A program made the translations under genes and the position numbers. The notes below the pieces were generated by a model. That model did not search any database, was not told the DNA's origin, and saw nothing but the letters and a program-made list of their open reading frames with translations. This document shows positions 23,491-35,181 of a stretch of DNA of 64,000 nucleotides, piece after piece; the stretch's first letter is position 1, and each line of letters starts with the position of its first letter. The DNA is from Cheilinus undulatus (lineage: Eukaryota; Chordata; Actinopteri; Labriformes; Labridae). Location: NCBI RefSeq assembly GCF_018320785.1, contig NC_054885.1, positions 12,522,421 through 12,586,420 on the forward strand. Direction: 5' to 3'.

Positions 23491-23533
23491 ATGGGTACCT
23501 GCTCTACCAACTGAGCTAAACCAGGAGCCACAA
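23491..23533 (-). repeat. tRNA-like SINE head fragment
   Basis: On the minus strand TAGCTCAGTTGGTAGAGCAG is a canonical tRNA A-box region, preceded by GTGGCTCCTGGTT. Only the 5' half (about 37 nt) is present, with no anticodon arm, T arm or B box, so it is not a functional tRNA gene. It abuts the Tc1-like relic. Confidence 0.5.
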
Positions 23534-23534
23534 T

Positions 23535-25705
23535 ATTGTATTTTTGCAATATCCCATACACGGTATTTAGAAATTAAATAAGGCTGATACTGATAAGGAT
23601 ATTTTATAGTAAATGTTTAGAACTTCAGTCCTCAAAACATGATTCTAGTAATGAGGATGGACAAAGAAAAAAGACTTCAGCTGATGTAGGTTTTTTGGTC
23701 TTGCCAACAAATCCAAAAACGTATTCATACGATAGAAATATCTTTTGTAAATGTTGGCAGAAATGCATCTATCTTACCCATACTGATATCATGCAGAATA
23801 TCATGCATCCCTTGTATCTGCTGGAAACAATATTTTTCCACAGATAAATTTAACTACTGCAGCCTTAAAATTCTCATGCATTAACATGCTGGTGGAGGGG
23901 ACAGGAGTGTTTGTAGGGCGCAAGTTTCTGTGTGAAATGTTGATTGAAAAAAGATACAGTAGATGTAATTTTTGACAGAATTTAAAGCATTACTTTGTCT
24001 AACAAAATATGTTGCTTTTAACTAACATTGTTAGCAATTATAGCATACCTCAACCAGATTTCCAATTCTGATTTAACTGCTTGCAACATCAAAAAATCAG
24101 CTTTTAATCATTTGATGAACTCAGTCACAGGCAGCACTTTAGCCGACCTGATTTGAGCGGTAACGGCTCATTTCACACTGCTGCAACTGTCCCGAGACGT
24201 TCTGAAATTGTCCCGATGGGATGCAAATCTTTGGTCTGAAGTGGGCTTAAGATGGAACAGACTTAAGACTGAGCAGAAGGACAGGATAAAAACAAGCATG
24301 TTTACAAAGCACATCAGTCCAGAAGCCCCAGGAGGACATGCATGCATACATTTAATTTACTGACATGTCATTTTTGATAATCATGTTTTTTTAGAACTAT
24401 TGTGAATCTTTTCTTTTCATCCAGCTGTGACAAAACCAAAAGACAAATATCCATAGGTTTTTTTTTGTATTATTGTGTCCCAGATTTATTTCCTGCTCAG
24501 CCTTTATAGATACACAACTTCAGAATATATGTCAAGTTAACCAAAAAGCCCAAGATTACATAACTCTCCTCAACTTGAAGTCGGCAGATAAAGACATCAG
24601 TGCAGTCCAAAGTGGATAGAAATGAGAGTTTGGCCTTTCCACGTTAAGGCTCAGCGATCTATAGGGGCTCACCGTCTGCTTATACTGGTCTGGGATTGGC
24701 CGACCAGCCAAGCCGATGGGCAGATATGATTGGTTCAGGTGTACAAATGGTCATAGAGGCCTCATTGTGCAGCAGAAGAGTTGAAGCTTATAGGAACCTG
24801 ATATGAGGGCTCAGCGAGGAACTACAGACGGAAAAGAAGGGGCAGAGATTAACTGCTTTTTATGTGGATGGACTGTATTTAGTTTTCAGACACTTGATGG
24901 TGTTTTTATTCTGATTTGGACTCTTTTTGATACTGAACTGACACCCAAGAGTGACGATCTATTTGGGTTATAAATCATTAGTCTAATCACTGGAAATGAG
25001 GAAAATTTTGAGTTTAAGACATTTTGTTTTATTTAATCTAGGGACATGGGATTCATTCAGGATTTTGTCCCTCAACATTTAGGGATAACATCACTATGTT
25101 AAGTAATATTTTATGCAAGTTTCTTACAATCTATTTCTAAAGAGAGAAATTCAAAGTGCTGCTATGGAAGCCTTACAAAGCAAAACATCCTTATGTTTGA
25201 TTTTACCTTATTTTCTCGTTGTAACAAGTAACTTCTATTCGTTTTCTTTTGATCTAAATGTATTTATGCCATTATACCTTGATAACAACATCAATGTTCC
25301 TACGTCATTCACACGAGAGCGTGAGAAATAGACAAGAAAGCCACTAGGATTGCTATCTTAAGAAAACGACATGAAAGAGTTGAGATTTTAAAAACAGATC
25401 TGAAAATGACTGATTACCGTAAAAACAGAGTGAAATAAAATGTGTGCATGTATGTCAGCTTAGGGCGTCCGTGCTTTACGGGGTCAAAATGATAAACAAA
25501 AACATTAAGAGTCAAAAGACGCGGCACTGAGCGAAACAAGACACTCAAATTCATCTAAGAAAGGAATCTGACAGAGCTTTTAGAAGTTTGACCGCCTGAG
25601 CTTTAAATGAAAAAGGCTTAAATGTGCAACAGACAGGATCATCAGTAACAAAACTGACCATCTTTAGTTCTTTCTAATTACTAGAACTGTTACTGTTACT
25701 AAAAC
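23535..25705. other. card11 intron 1 stretch, no gene seen
   Basis: No coding similarity. Two inverted CCAAT boxes (ATTGG at 24,694-24,698 and about 24,729) lie in a locally GC-richer 24,640-24,850 segment that is not obviously repetitive; it could be an enhancer or an lncRNA promoter. That is inference only. Confidence 0.35.
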
Positions 25706-25709
25706 TGAA

Positions 25710-25945
25710 TTTTTGTGCTCACATGGGACTCACATCTGATTTTTTTTTCTGACAGTGTAAACAGATCAAGTCACATTGAATCTGATTTTGAATCAGTTTC
25801 AGGCCACTTTCATTTAAATCAGATACGTATCTGATCTTTTTTAATTCAGCCTGGTGTGAAGAGCCAAACAAAAAAATCAAATCTGAGAAAAAAATCAGAA
25901 TTGAGCATTGAGGGCTGCAGTGTGAACATAGCCAAATTAGCCTGA
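25710..25945. mobile_element. short MITE-like repeat
   Basis: Contains ACATCTGATTTTTTTTTCTG, GACAGTGTAAACAGATC and ATCAGATACGTATCTGAT, a set of words typical of a dispersed fish DNA element, and ends near GCAGTGTGAACATAGCC. ATCAGATACGTATCTGAT is itself an 18-bp perfect palindrome. Non-coding. Confidence 0.45.
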
Positions 25946-25984
25946 ATCTGGTTCGAAAAGGTCAGATTTAATGTGATTTGTGCT

Positions 25985-26515
25985 GCGAAAGTCATACCGA
26001 AACGTTGCCATTTTTCTCAGTAGATGTATTTCTAAAGGTGCTATTTATACAAAATGTTCACCAGATGTTGGTAACCAATGCAATCCACACATGCAAGAAA
26101 ATCAAACCATAGATGCCCATAAATCATGTGTAATAATGTGGAATGACACAGGGAAAAAGTATTGCACACGCTTAGTGAAATGTATTTAATACTTTATTTA
26201 ATAATGACAGCTTTAGGATGTCAGAAGTTTAGAAATCCTTCTGTAACCAATGTCACCAGGTCTTCTTTGGTCTGACTCATCCTGAGATGTTGCTGTATGA
26301 CACCTTTTTATAGACCATCATTTGGGACTGAACCAGCTGATATTAATTTGCACTGACAAGGTGGAGGATTGGAGGGCATCTATGGTTGGAGTTCTTTGCA
26401 TGTGTGGATTGCATGGGTTGTTATCAACATCTGGCGAAAATTTCATGACAATAGCACCTTTAGAAATGTATTTACTGAGAAAAATAGTGACGTTTTCAAT
26501 ACTTATTTTACCTGA
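25985..26515. mobile_element. fold-back element with ~130-bp arms
   Basis: The left arm (about 25,989-26,122: TTTTTCTCAGTAGATGTATT, CTAAAGGTGCTATT, GCAATCCACACATGCAA, CCATAGATGCCC) is repeated in inverted orientation at about 26,375-26,505. The loop is about 250 bp. A (TA)n tract follows at 26,518-26,550. Non-autonomous DNA element; family not assigned. Confidence 0.75.
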
Positions 26516-26550
26516 TTTATATATATATATATATTATATTATATATATAA

Positions 26551-27327
26551 AAAGGGGGATAAATTTAATGATACTCCTTATAGAATGAGAACTTAACCAA
26601 GAAATTAAATCACACATTATTCAAATAAATAATTCAATACAATAGAAAAGTCATATATAGTTTAATATCAAACATTTAAAAAAACATTCCAGCATAAATA
26701 AGGGTATAAAGGCAAAATGAAGGTTAAATAAAGGGTGTGACACACAATTTTCTGGCGGAATTTAGTATTATTAGTTAAAATCAGAGATGATTATGTCGGT
26801 CAAGAGCAACATGACCAGTTTCTAAGTTTGGGACTAGTAATTGTTTTATTATCAGTCAGTCGGTGCTCATTTACAGTCAAGAATTTATTCTGAACCTAAA
26901 ATTAAACAACCATTAAACAAAAGGTAAAAAAAAATATATCCCATTCCAATTAACGTTTTTTTAAGGACAAAAACTGGTATTGTCCAAAATATTTATCTAA
27001 TATTACAGGAAACAGTAGGAATTAAAATTGGCTAATTGATGCGTCTCTTTTATAGATTTGTGCACTAGTTTGACGTAGTTAACTAAAAACTTTAGGCCTA
27101 CACATTTTACTCCCAGGGGAGCATTCCTTCTGACCCTCCTAGACAGGTCACAGTGTGCAGGATCAGACTGGTACCACCTCTGCCTCCATCTGAGCCAGGA
27201 AAAACCCTGATTGTGTAACAGAGTTGGTTGGTGTTCTCTGCCTATATGTGTAATCTTTTATAACACACTCTTAAGATTGACACTCCAATTTCTCTGAGAC
27301 AATTTGAGTCAATTCTTTCAGATAATT

Positions 27328-27370
<43 letters not shown>

Positions 27371-28822
27371 CTCTATCTATCTATCTATCTATTTTTAATG
27401 ATCTTTAATGTTAGAATAAAGGTTGATGATGGATGGTAAGAAATGTTGACTTTATTAGATTAGCTTTTGTGTCTTTAGTGTGTTGATTGTACAAAGAAAC
27501 AGACTAAATTTCTATATTTTGAGGGAAAACTAAGAATATCAGTTCACATGTCAGTTGCCATTGTTGTGCACTGCACTCTGAGTCATGGTGACAAATTGCA
27601 TTGTTCTTTTTCCCACATCAATGTGGTCTGTAAAGGCTTTCTAATTTGAACCTGAGTGGATGTAAAGAAGAGAGGGCAGTTAGGAGGAAGTTACCTAATT
27701 TAGAAATAGGCGAATACAATGAGAGAGATTTGAAGAACAACACAACCATTTGGATCCCATATCTGATCTGATCCAGAGTGCACTGCGCAACAATGGCTGA
27801 CAGGTTATTGTATAGATAAAATACCAAGTAGGCTAAGTTTTAACACTAAGAGCCTGGTTACATCACTTACTACACTATGAGTGGACATTTTGACCTTTAG
27901 ATTGCACACTCTGTCATCTCCAGATTTAAACAAATGATTCATCAAACATAACTCAGAACAAGAAAATAGTAACTGATTGTATCTGATTTGATGATGACAC
28001 ATTTCATTTTAATCCCCATTTAAAAAAACACACATTGATGTCTAAGTTACATGAACGGACTGTGATGAGAAATGGTACTTTGGGGTCATACAGAGGTGAA
28101 ACTGTTGGGTGAAGTGACGAGTTGTCACACCTACTCTCATTAATTTGACAGATTTTTCACTCTATCACTGCAGAAATATTTGCTCTATTCTTTACCAAGT
28201 ACATGTCTTTGATATGATTAAGCTAGAAATAAAATCTAGATTTACTGCACCAAAGCTATTCCAGGAGAAATGTCTCAACAAAAGCAGCAAGCTACCCTTA
28301 AAACATTTACATCCATCATTATTGTTGTCCTTTAATATCAAAGCAATCTAGTTTTTGGTCAGATCCAGTTTTGCATGTTTAGTAGGACTGCTGAACTTAA
28401 AATAATGAGCTTTGATTTGTAAATGATGAGGTACATCTGGTTTACCAGCCAAAACACTGTTATCTGATGTCTCTGTAACAGCTGGATAGAACTGATGTCT
28501 GAGTTTGGTCACCACTGACATTATTATTCAAATCACCTTTGATCAGCACCACACAGCTGCACATTATTCTGGTTAATAACAACCTCCAACCTCCTCATCC
28601 TCATCCTTTCACCTGAATAATCCCCACTCTATGAAAGCAACAAAATAAATCATAATTATTTATTCAGTAGTAAAATATAGCTCTTTTCAAAATGTGAAGC
28701 CCTTTTCTTAAAACAGAATGAACTTTTTTTTAGTGATGTTAACAATGGGGATGGGCACTCTGACTAAACCATTAGACCATTAAAGTAAACCATTAAAGTA
28801 ATGTCAGACTTCATAGTCCTGA
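26551..28822. other. card11 intron 1 stretch, no gene seen
   Basis: Apart from the (TATC)n microsatellite this is AT-rich sequence without coding similarity or clear repeat structure. Confidence 0.5.
27328..27392. repeat. (TATC)n microsatellite
   Basis: About 16 tetranucleotide units with one TCTC interruption, in card11 intron 1. Likely length-polymorphic. Confidence 0.95.
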
Positions 28823-29872
28823 TTAGGGCTGAATGATTTGCAAAAATATTCTTATCACGATTTTTCCCCAATATTACAATAGCGATTTGATACGCAATTA
28901 TTTTTAGGTCTCTCATCTTATATATATTTCAATAAATACAAGCAATAAATCATTCTAAATGATAAATTACACAATATAAGATACATTATACTTAGGAAAA
29001 ACTCATTAAAACATATAATATAATAATAACTTTATTTGTGTAGCACTTTTAAAAACATAGGTTTACAAAGTGTTTTGACGTGTGTAGAAGCAAACAGAAG
29101 AACAAAGCAACAAACCCAAATAAAGGACAAAAAAAGACAGAACAAATGACACCTGACAACATCAGCAAAATCCAAAACAATTAAAGAATCTAACCAAAAA
29201 TATGATAGAGATAATAATTCATCAACATCTAAATACATCAAACCCAGAAGTCATGTGATGCCATTCAAACTAAGAAATGTCAGACGTCAATCAGTGCAGA
29301 CATCATGCAATACTACACAACTTAGACATTGTGGACCTCATAAAAACAATAGAACCAGTTAAAACCTGTTAAAACCAGTGAGAAGCCTAGCTGCTGAATT
29401 TTGTACTAGTTGGAGGTGATTTATGGGAGATACTGGAGAGGAGTGTGTACAATAATCTAATGTGAAAAAGATGAAAGCATGAATGAGTTTTCCAGGTCCT
29501 GCTGAGTCAGTACTATTTTTATTTTGTAGTTTTTTATATTGTTTAACAAATATCTGACTACGATTATTTTGGCTAATATTGCAAATTTGATATCAATTGC
29601 AATATTGAGGGGGATAATTATTTTTATATCAGTCTCATTTTAAATAAGAAAAACATACATTAGCGAAGCAGGAATTTTTATTCTAAAAAAACATTAAAGT
29701 TTGCACTATGTGCATAAAATCTCTGCTGCAATATATATATATATATATATATTTAACTGGTATTTTGACATATTTCAAGTTGAAGAAATATTGCAACTTT
29801 AGTGATTTGTAGATTGCAGCAGGCCATATTGCAATTTAATCCAATTTGCGATTAATTGCCCAGCCCTAGATG
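28823..29872. mobile_element. hAT-like element with nested LINE tail
   Basis: The ends TAGGGCTGAATGATTTGC (28,824) and the inverted ATTAATTGCCCAGCCCTA (29,852-29,869) bound about 1.05 kb. Inside, about 29,020-29,470 looks like the 3' part of an L2/Rex-type LINE (ATAATAACTTTATTTGTGTA, TTTTGTACTAGTTGGAGGTG, ACAATAATCTAATG), followed by a (TA)n tract at 29,731-29,752. No intact coding frame. Confidence 0.55.
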
Positions 29873-29879
29873 TGCACAA

Positions 29880-31060
29880 ATGTCAGAATGCAAGAAAATA
29901 AAGTAGAAGAAACTGAAACAACTTTGAGGTAAAAATCATTAAATAATTTCCAAAAAAATGTGGAAAAGGGTTGAAAATGGGAAAAAAATGGCAGAAATGG
30001 GAAATGCAACAATGGGTTTAAAATGCAAACAAGAGGTTGAAAAGGTTGGAAAATGATGAAAGGAGTGAAAAGGTTGCAAAAGTGGCTTTTAAGCACCCTC
30101 TGCATGAGTTTAGACTTCTGCCATGAGGGAGGAGATTTACTTATGCCAGTAGGGACAAATGTAACAGTTACCAGAGGTCATTTGGTTCATCAACTGTTGG
30201 ACTGTTTTATATCTTGTCGATCTCACCACCTATCTGACATGATGAAATCCATGGGTGTTATGTATAACGTATTTTAATGATATGGATCATGTGAACATCT
30301 GTTGCAAACTTAATTGCCCTTAAGGATAACAAAAAATATCTTATCTAATTGGCAAAAATGGCCGGTAAAGGCAGTAGAAAGAGTTGAAAAGTGGCAAAAA
30401 TGAGCTAAACATGGCAAAATTGGATGGATGAAGCAGCCAAAAGGGTTAAATTATGTTAAAATGGCTGAACAAAGGGGTGAAAATGGTAAAAAAAAAAAAA
30501 AAAAAAAGCAGCAAAAAGTGGCCAAAAATGGCTGAATTAACTGGTAAAAAGAACTAAAATTTGGCAAAAAAGTGGTGAAAAAGGGTTAAAGGTGGCAAAA
30601 ATGAGGGAAAAGCAGCACATATGGCTGGAAGCAGTTTAAGGGGTTAAAAGTGTCAATAGTGGGTACAGAATGGCAAATATGGTTGTATTAGGTAGTGAAA
30701 AGGGGTTAAAAAGTGGCAAAAAATGAGTGAAATGTGGGAAAAATTGATAAAAGAGGCAGACAGATTGAAAGTGGTGAAGAAGCTGCAAAAAAGGCAAGAT
30801 AAAACAGAATAAATGGTTAAAAGTTAGCAAAAAATAGGCAAGAGGCAAAAATGAGAAGAGGTAGTGAAAAGGGGTTTAAAAGTGGCAAAAAATGAAAGCA
30901 GCAAAAATGGGTTAAAGAGACACAAACAAAAATTGAAATAAAAGTGCCAAAGAAGTAGCAAGAAAAGGCAAGATATAGTAGTGAAAGGGGGTTACAAAGC
31001 GGTATAAATGGGTGAAATTTGGCAAAAATGTGTCAAATGTGGAAAAAAAAAATCCTATTT
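29880..31060. repeat. A/G-rich degenerate tandem array (card11 intron 1)
   Basis: Same motif family as 12.07-12.70 kb (GGTTAAAAGTGGCAAAAATG, AGTGGTGAAAAGGGGTT) in two blocks, about 29,880-30,100 and 30,340-31,060, separated by about 240 bp of non-repetitive sequence. Confidence 0.75.
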
Positions 31061-31743
31061 GCTGTTATCAATAACAGCGACAACATCTTGATTTTGCACC
31101 GAAAGGACAGAAATCCTATTAAATGAACTTTTCAGAGGTAACCACTCAGATGTCAGCGTCAGGTCAAAGGAATTAGTGTTCAGTTTTGTATTCAGTGTTT
31201 TTATAGAGCATTCATTTGACATCTACTTGAATCCTCTCCAATCAACGTGAGTGCGCTTTACTTTGAGAGCAATGCTATTTTACATTTCCCACCCGTGATT
31301 GTTTATTCAGGTGTGAAGGAAAACAGTCCTTTGCTTTCTTTTTTTCTTCACCATCAGAGGAGGAAATCTTCCTCCATCCGTAAAGTTATTATTTTGGTGT
31401 CCCTCTGTGTCACTCACTGGTTCCCATTGTCCTCTGCACCTGCGGCTGGAATCTCAAACATTTTGATAACTTCAGCCCAGAGGACAGAGGCTCTGCTAGC
31501 AAACTAAACCAGCCTTTATTTACACGCCAAGAAGATGTCAGTGTAGGTAGGCATGCTAGCAGGCTCTGCTGTCAAGCAGATAAACAGACAGCAGGTGCAG
31601 AGATGAAGTTTGCTGCGCAACTTTGACGACACCTGCACGCATCTAGCTGACGTTGACAAACCCACTAGACTACTTTATGAGATTTATTTGTATTTCAGAA
31701 AGGATTAAAACGTTCACAGACGTACAGCAGAGGTATTTCCTAC

Positions 31744-31930
31744 CTGAGATTTGACGAGTCCGAACAGTGAAGAGCAAACCGAATACTCAAGGCGGGGTTG
31801 GTTTTGTTGTTTTCACAAAACGGCAGTTAACCTTGAATCCGGAAAATCAGGTCGTCTACATTTAACCGACACGGGGGGAGAGGACTTTTACCGGGACTGA
31901 AGAGCGGATGGGACCCACTCTAACTCTCAG
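31744..31930 (-). promoter_or_regulatory. card11: candidate card11 non-coding exon 1 and CpG-rich promoter
   Basis: The first coding exon begins only 10 nt before its ATG, so an upstream 5'UTR exon must exist. Reading the minus strand leftward from about 31,930, GC-rich sequence with several CpGs leads to a consensus donor CTCAG|GTAGGA at 31,744/31,743. On the other side a GA microsatellite (31,929-31,984) and a GGCGGG box (about 31,987) precede it. This would give a 16.4-kb first intron, plausible for CARD11. The exon start is not determined. The assignment is inference from position, composition and the splice signal. Confidence 0.45.
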
Positions 31931-31949
31931 AGAGAGAGAGAGAGACAGA

Positions 31950-31984
<35 letters not shown>
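31929..31984. repeat. (GA)n microsatellite at the card11 promoter
   Basis: About 56 bp of AGAGAG with a few ACAG interruptions, directly beside the candidate card11 first exon. GA tracts at promoters often bind GAGA-type factors and keep nucleosomes away (general knowledge); here that is inference. Confidence 0.85.
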
Positions 31985-32334
31985 GAGGCGGGCGGTGAGA
32001 GATCGAATGGAAATAAGTTGAGAGGTGAGGAAGCCTGTGTGACCTGGTGCCTCACTCTCTGATCACACACTGTCACGACACAAGACACAATGTTTGTGTG
32101 CAGCACAGGGGAACCGAGCAGGGGTGGTTTTAGTAAAGGCTCCATGCAAAGGCATGCATGATGCCCTTCTTTATGCAGCTAAAAGCAAAAATAGAAGGTA
32201 AACAAAATAACTTGAAGCTTCTTTTTGGTAACAAAACCAAAGAGCCGCAGGGCATGCCCACACCTAAATGTTCATGTACCTGACTGCAACGACTCAGAAG
32301 AGCATCATAGCTAAAATCAGAGTTAAATTGGCAG

Positions 32335-32845
32335 CTATTTTTGATTTGTCTTAGTCTTTAGAGGTCATGTATTTTAGTTTTAGTCACATTTTACTCATTT
32401 CTGCCCTTTTTAGTTTTAGTCTAGTTTTAGTTGATGGAAACTCAAAAACATTTTAGACTAGATTTTTAAAAAAAAATCATCATATTTTAGTCTTTACTTT
32501 TAGTCCAAGCATTTATTTTCTTACCTAAATCTGGTGCTCAATCATGGAAATATGTTCTATGCCAAATCCCTGCTTTCTACAGCTTAGAGGTGGAATCGCT
32601 ATAAATCCATTATATTTTGCCAGATTTACCCACAGTGGAGAAATATCAAAGATTTTGAATGTCTGACGAAAACTACATTACATTTTAGTCTAGTATTAGT
32701 CATCTTGACAAAAACTAAATGTACTTTTTGTAATTTTTGGTCATCACAGATCTATTTTTGTTAGTCTTCGTCTAGTTTTCGTCATGGAAAAAAAGGCTGC
32801 AACAAACATTTTTAGTGATAGTTTTAGTCGACGAAATCAACATTG
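32335..32845. repeat. dispersed repeat rich in TTTTAGTCTAGT
   Basis: TAGTTTTAGTCTAGTTTTAG, CATTTTAGTCTAGTATTAGT and TTTTAGTCGACGAAATC are dispersed through 0.5 kb, a pattern common in teleost DNA repeats. No coding content. Confidence 0.5.
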
Positions 32846-32924
32846 ACTGTACTTACAGTACATAGAAAACACAATTCCAAAAATGTTGGGACGCTGTGTT
32901 AGGATACATGTTGGCATGGCTACA

Positions 32925-34110
32925 TGGGTCAACAACTACATTTGTACAAGGGACAGTTTTTATTGGTAAGACAGTAAAGAGGCCGGACGTCCCAAAAACA
33001 AAATTTAACTAAATAATTTGGCCCAATTAACATATAATTGTTTATTTCCTTTCAAAAATGTATTTTTTTTTTTGTCTTTGGCAGTGAGATCAGTCCCAGT
33101 CGCCTTAACTGCAGCTGCCACTATGGGGGTGATTGCGATATTTTGGCTGTATATTTCTGGGGCTGGCATGTTGACATCACTGGGTTTGATGCTAAAATGC
33201 TGTGTTGTGATTGGTGGGAAAACAGTCAGGAAACCAGTCTATTGTGGTGGTTCTCTGGCAGGAAAAATTGAACTCTTAAAGTGCCTTAAGTGGAAAGTTG
33301 ACATGGAGAACAGATGCTTTAAAAAAGAACAAATGAATGATTGTCTTTATCATGCATCATATTCAGTAATAATGCCTGGTGGATTTCTGTAAAATTGATC
33401 AAACATTAAGCCAACATTTAAAGCCTAAAGGGTTTATGAAATAGCATACCCTAAATACAGCAACATATTTTTCCTCTGCACATTTTCTGATTTTTAAAAT
33501 CTCCTGTGGGCCAGATGGGACGCTATGGTGGGCCTGATGTGGCCTCGGCTGCCAGTTGATGATCAATAGTCTGCAGCATGGGTTTTCAACTACATTTCTG
33601 CAAGCGCCAGATTTTGTCTTGACAGATTCTTTGGAGGCTGGACAAAGTAGAATAAATATTTTAATCTAATTAACATTTTATTGAGTTAGTATTAATATTT
33701 GTATTTTTTTTCCACAACATAAGTAATTTTTAGGGATTAACTGTGAGATCTCTAATGCCTATACAGCAGCCAACTATGATGGAGTGATTGATATATTTTA
33801 ACCAATATTTTTTATGGCTGTCCTGTTGTCTGTCGCTGGGTTTGCTGGGTAGTATGGTGTGCCCTAATAGGTGAAAAATGCAAGCATAGAACAGGTGTTT
33901 TGTACTGATCCTTGTGCAGGAAAATTGCACTCTTCAAGAGCCTGAAGTGGAAAGATGACAAAGAAAACTGCAGATTTACCCAAAGAAGATAGCCAAAACC
34001 CCACAATAGCTCTTCTATCCACACATTAATCATCCTTTTGGGGCCAGATGGGGAGCTTTGGGGAGAGGGTCTGGCATGGCCCCCAGGCTGCCAGTGACAT
34101 GCAAATCCTT
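32925..34110. repeat. two tandem diverged copies of a ~0.6-kb repeat
   Basis: Copy 1 (about 32,925-33,575) and copy 2 (about 33,576-34,110) share their order of landmarks: CAACTACATTT near the start, GGAAAATTGCACTCTT / GGAAAAATTGAACTCTT in the middle, and GGCCAGATGGG then GGCTGCCAGT at the end. A 124-codon open frame in copy 1 is not conserved in copy 2 and is not considered a gene. Confidence 0.65.
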
Positions 34111-34174
34111 TCCAACTTAAATTCAGTTGAAAATGCACAAAGACAAGATATTTGATATTCAAACTAATTAACTT

Positions 34175-34885
34175 TTGGGCTTTTTTAAAAATATACACAC
34201 TTGCTGAATTTGATGCCTGCAACACATTCCAATGCAACCCCATACCATCAGAGATGCAGGCTTTTGAACTGTGTGCTGATAACAAGCTGGATGGTCCCTC
34301 TCCTCTTTAGACTGCAGGAGACTATGTTCATGGTCCCCAAAAAGAATTCTAAATTTTGGCTCATCTGACCACAGAATAGTTTTCCATTTTGTCTCAGCCC
34401 ATTTTAACTGAGGTGTGGCCCAGAGAAGTTTCTGGATGGTGTTTCCCTGTGGCTTCTTCTTTGCATGATACAGCCTTATCTTGCATTCGTGGATGGCATG
34501 GCAAACTGTGTTGACAGACAGTGATTTCTGGAAGTTTTTTCTGAGCCCATGCAGTGATCTCCTGTACAGAATCATGCCTATTTTTAATGCTGTAACACAT
34601 GAGGGCCCAAGGATCATGAAATTGGCCTTTGGCCTCGTCCCATTGGGCACATTTCTCCAGATTCTCTCAGTCTTTAGAGGATATATGTGCAGTAGATGGT
34701 TTAATATTGAAAGTATTTGCATTTTGCATTGAGGAACATTTTGTTGATGTGTTACTGCTATCAAATTCAAAATGAGCTAATATTTTCATAAAATGGTTGG
34801 ATCTCAGTTTTAAACATCTTATATATTGTTTATGTTCTATTGTGAATAGATAGATTACTAATTCCATTCTGTTTTTATTTACATT
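34175..34885 (-). mobile_element. Tc1-like transposon relic (same subfamily as 16.5 kb)
   Basis: The minus strand encodes a Tc1 transposase core: NTVCHAIHECKIRLYHAKKK, KWAETKWKTILWSDEPKF (catalytic Asp), CYQHTVQKPASLMVWGCIG. The upstream part is interrupted by frameshifts and stops (MGLRKNFQKSLSV in another frame). The end ATTCCATTCTGTTTTTATTT at 34,861-34,880 matches the subfamily terminus. The third catalytic block is absent. Confidence 0.8.
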
Positions 34886-34989
34886 TTGCGCAGGAAAGAC
34901 ACGAGCTACAAAATAAAAATAACACTTTTACTGAACCATTCAAGTAATTGTTAAAAATAATGCTCCTCATATTTTGTTTCGCCTCCTGT

Positions 34990-35149
34990 GAGTCATGTTT
35001 AATCGTGTAAGACAGAGGTCCCATAATTCCCCCCCTTCATGAAGGCGGAACTATCATCAAGTGCTTCCAGCCCGGACGGGATTAACGTGCGCACTGTTTA
35101 CCTTCTGCAGCCAGAGGAAGAAGAGGAGGAATGTCTAATTCTTTTCAAA
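34990..35149 (+). promoter_or_regulatory. ap5z1: ap5z1 promoter-proximal region and 5'UTR
   Basis: Between about 35,030 and 35,130 the base composition switches from AT-rich to GC- and CpG-containing, then a purine-rich stretch (GAGGAAGAAGAGGAGGA) leads into the start codon. There is no TATA box. This fits a housekeeping, CpG-type promoter. The exact start site cannot be read from sequence. Confidence 0.4.
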
Positions 35150-35181
35150 ATGTACTCTCACGGCTCAGAGAGTTTAATTAA
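35131..35181 (+). other. overlapping uORF of ap5z1
   Basis: An ATG at 35,131, 19 nt before the ap5z1 start, opens a 16-codon reading frame that ends with TAA at 35,179-35,181. It is in a different frame and overlaps the true initiation codon at 35,150. Its context has G at -3, and the main ATG has A at -3. An overlapping uORF usually lowers translation of the main frame (general knowledge). Whether the transcript includes 35,131 depends on the unmapped start site. Confidence 0.6.

Noticed and set aside
23491..23533. tRNA gene on the minus strand
   Set aside because: Only the D-arm half with an A-box is present. There is no anticodon stem, T arm or terminator. A similar, weaker word occurs at 11,936-11,966, also without the rest.
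33018..33392. 124-codon open frame with hydrophobic stretches (membrane-protein-like)
   Set aside because: It lies in one of two tandem repeat copies and is broken in the second copy. No family motif is visible.
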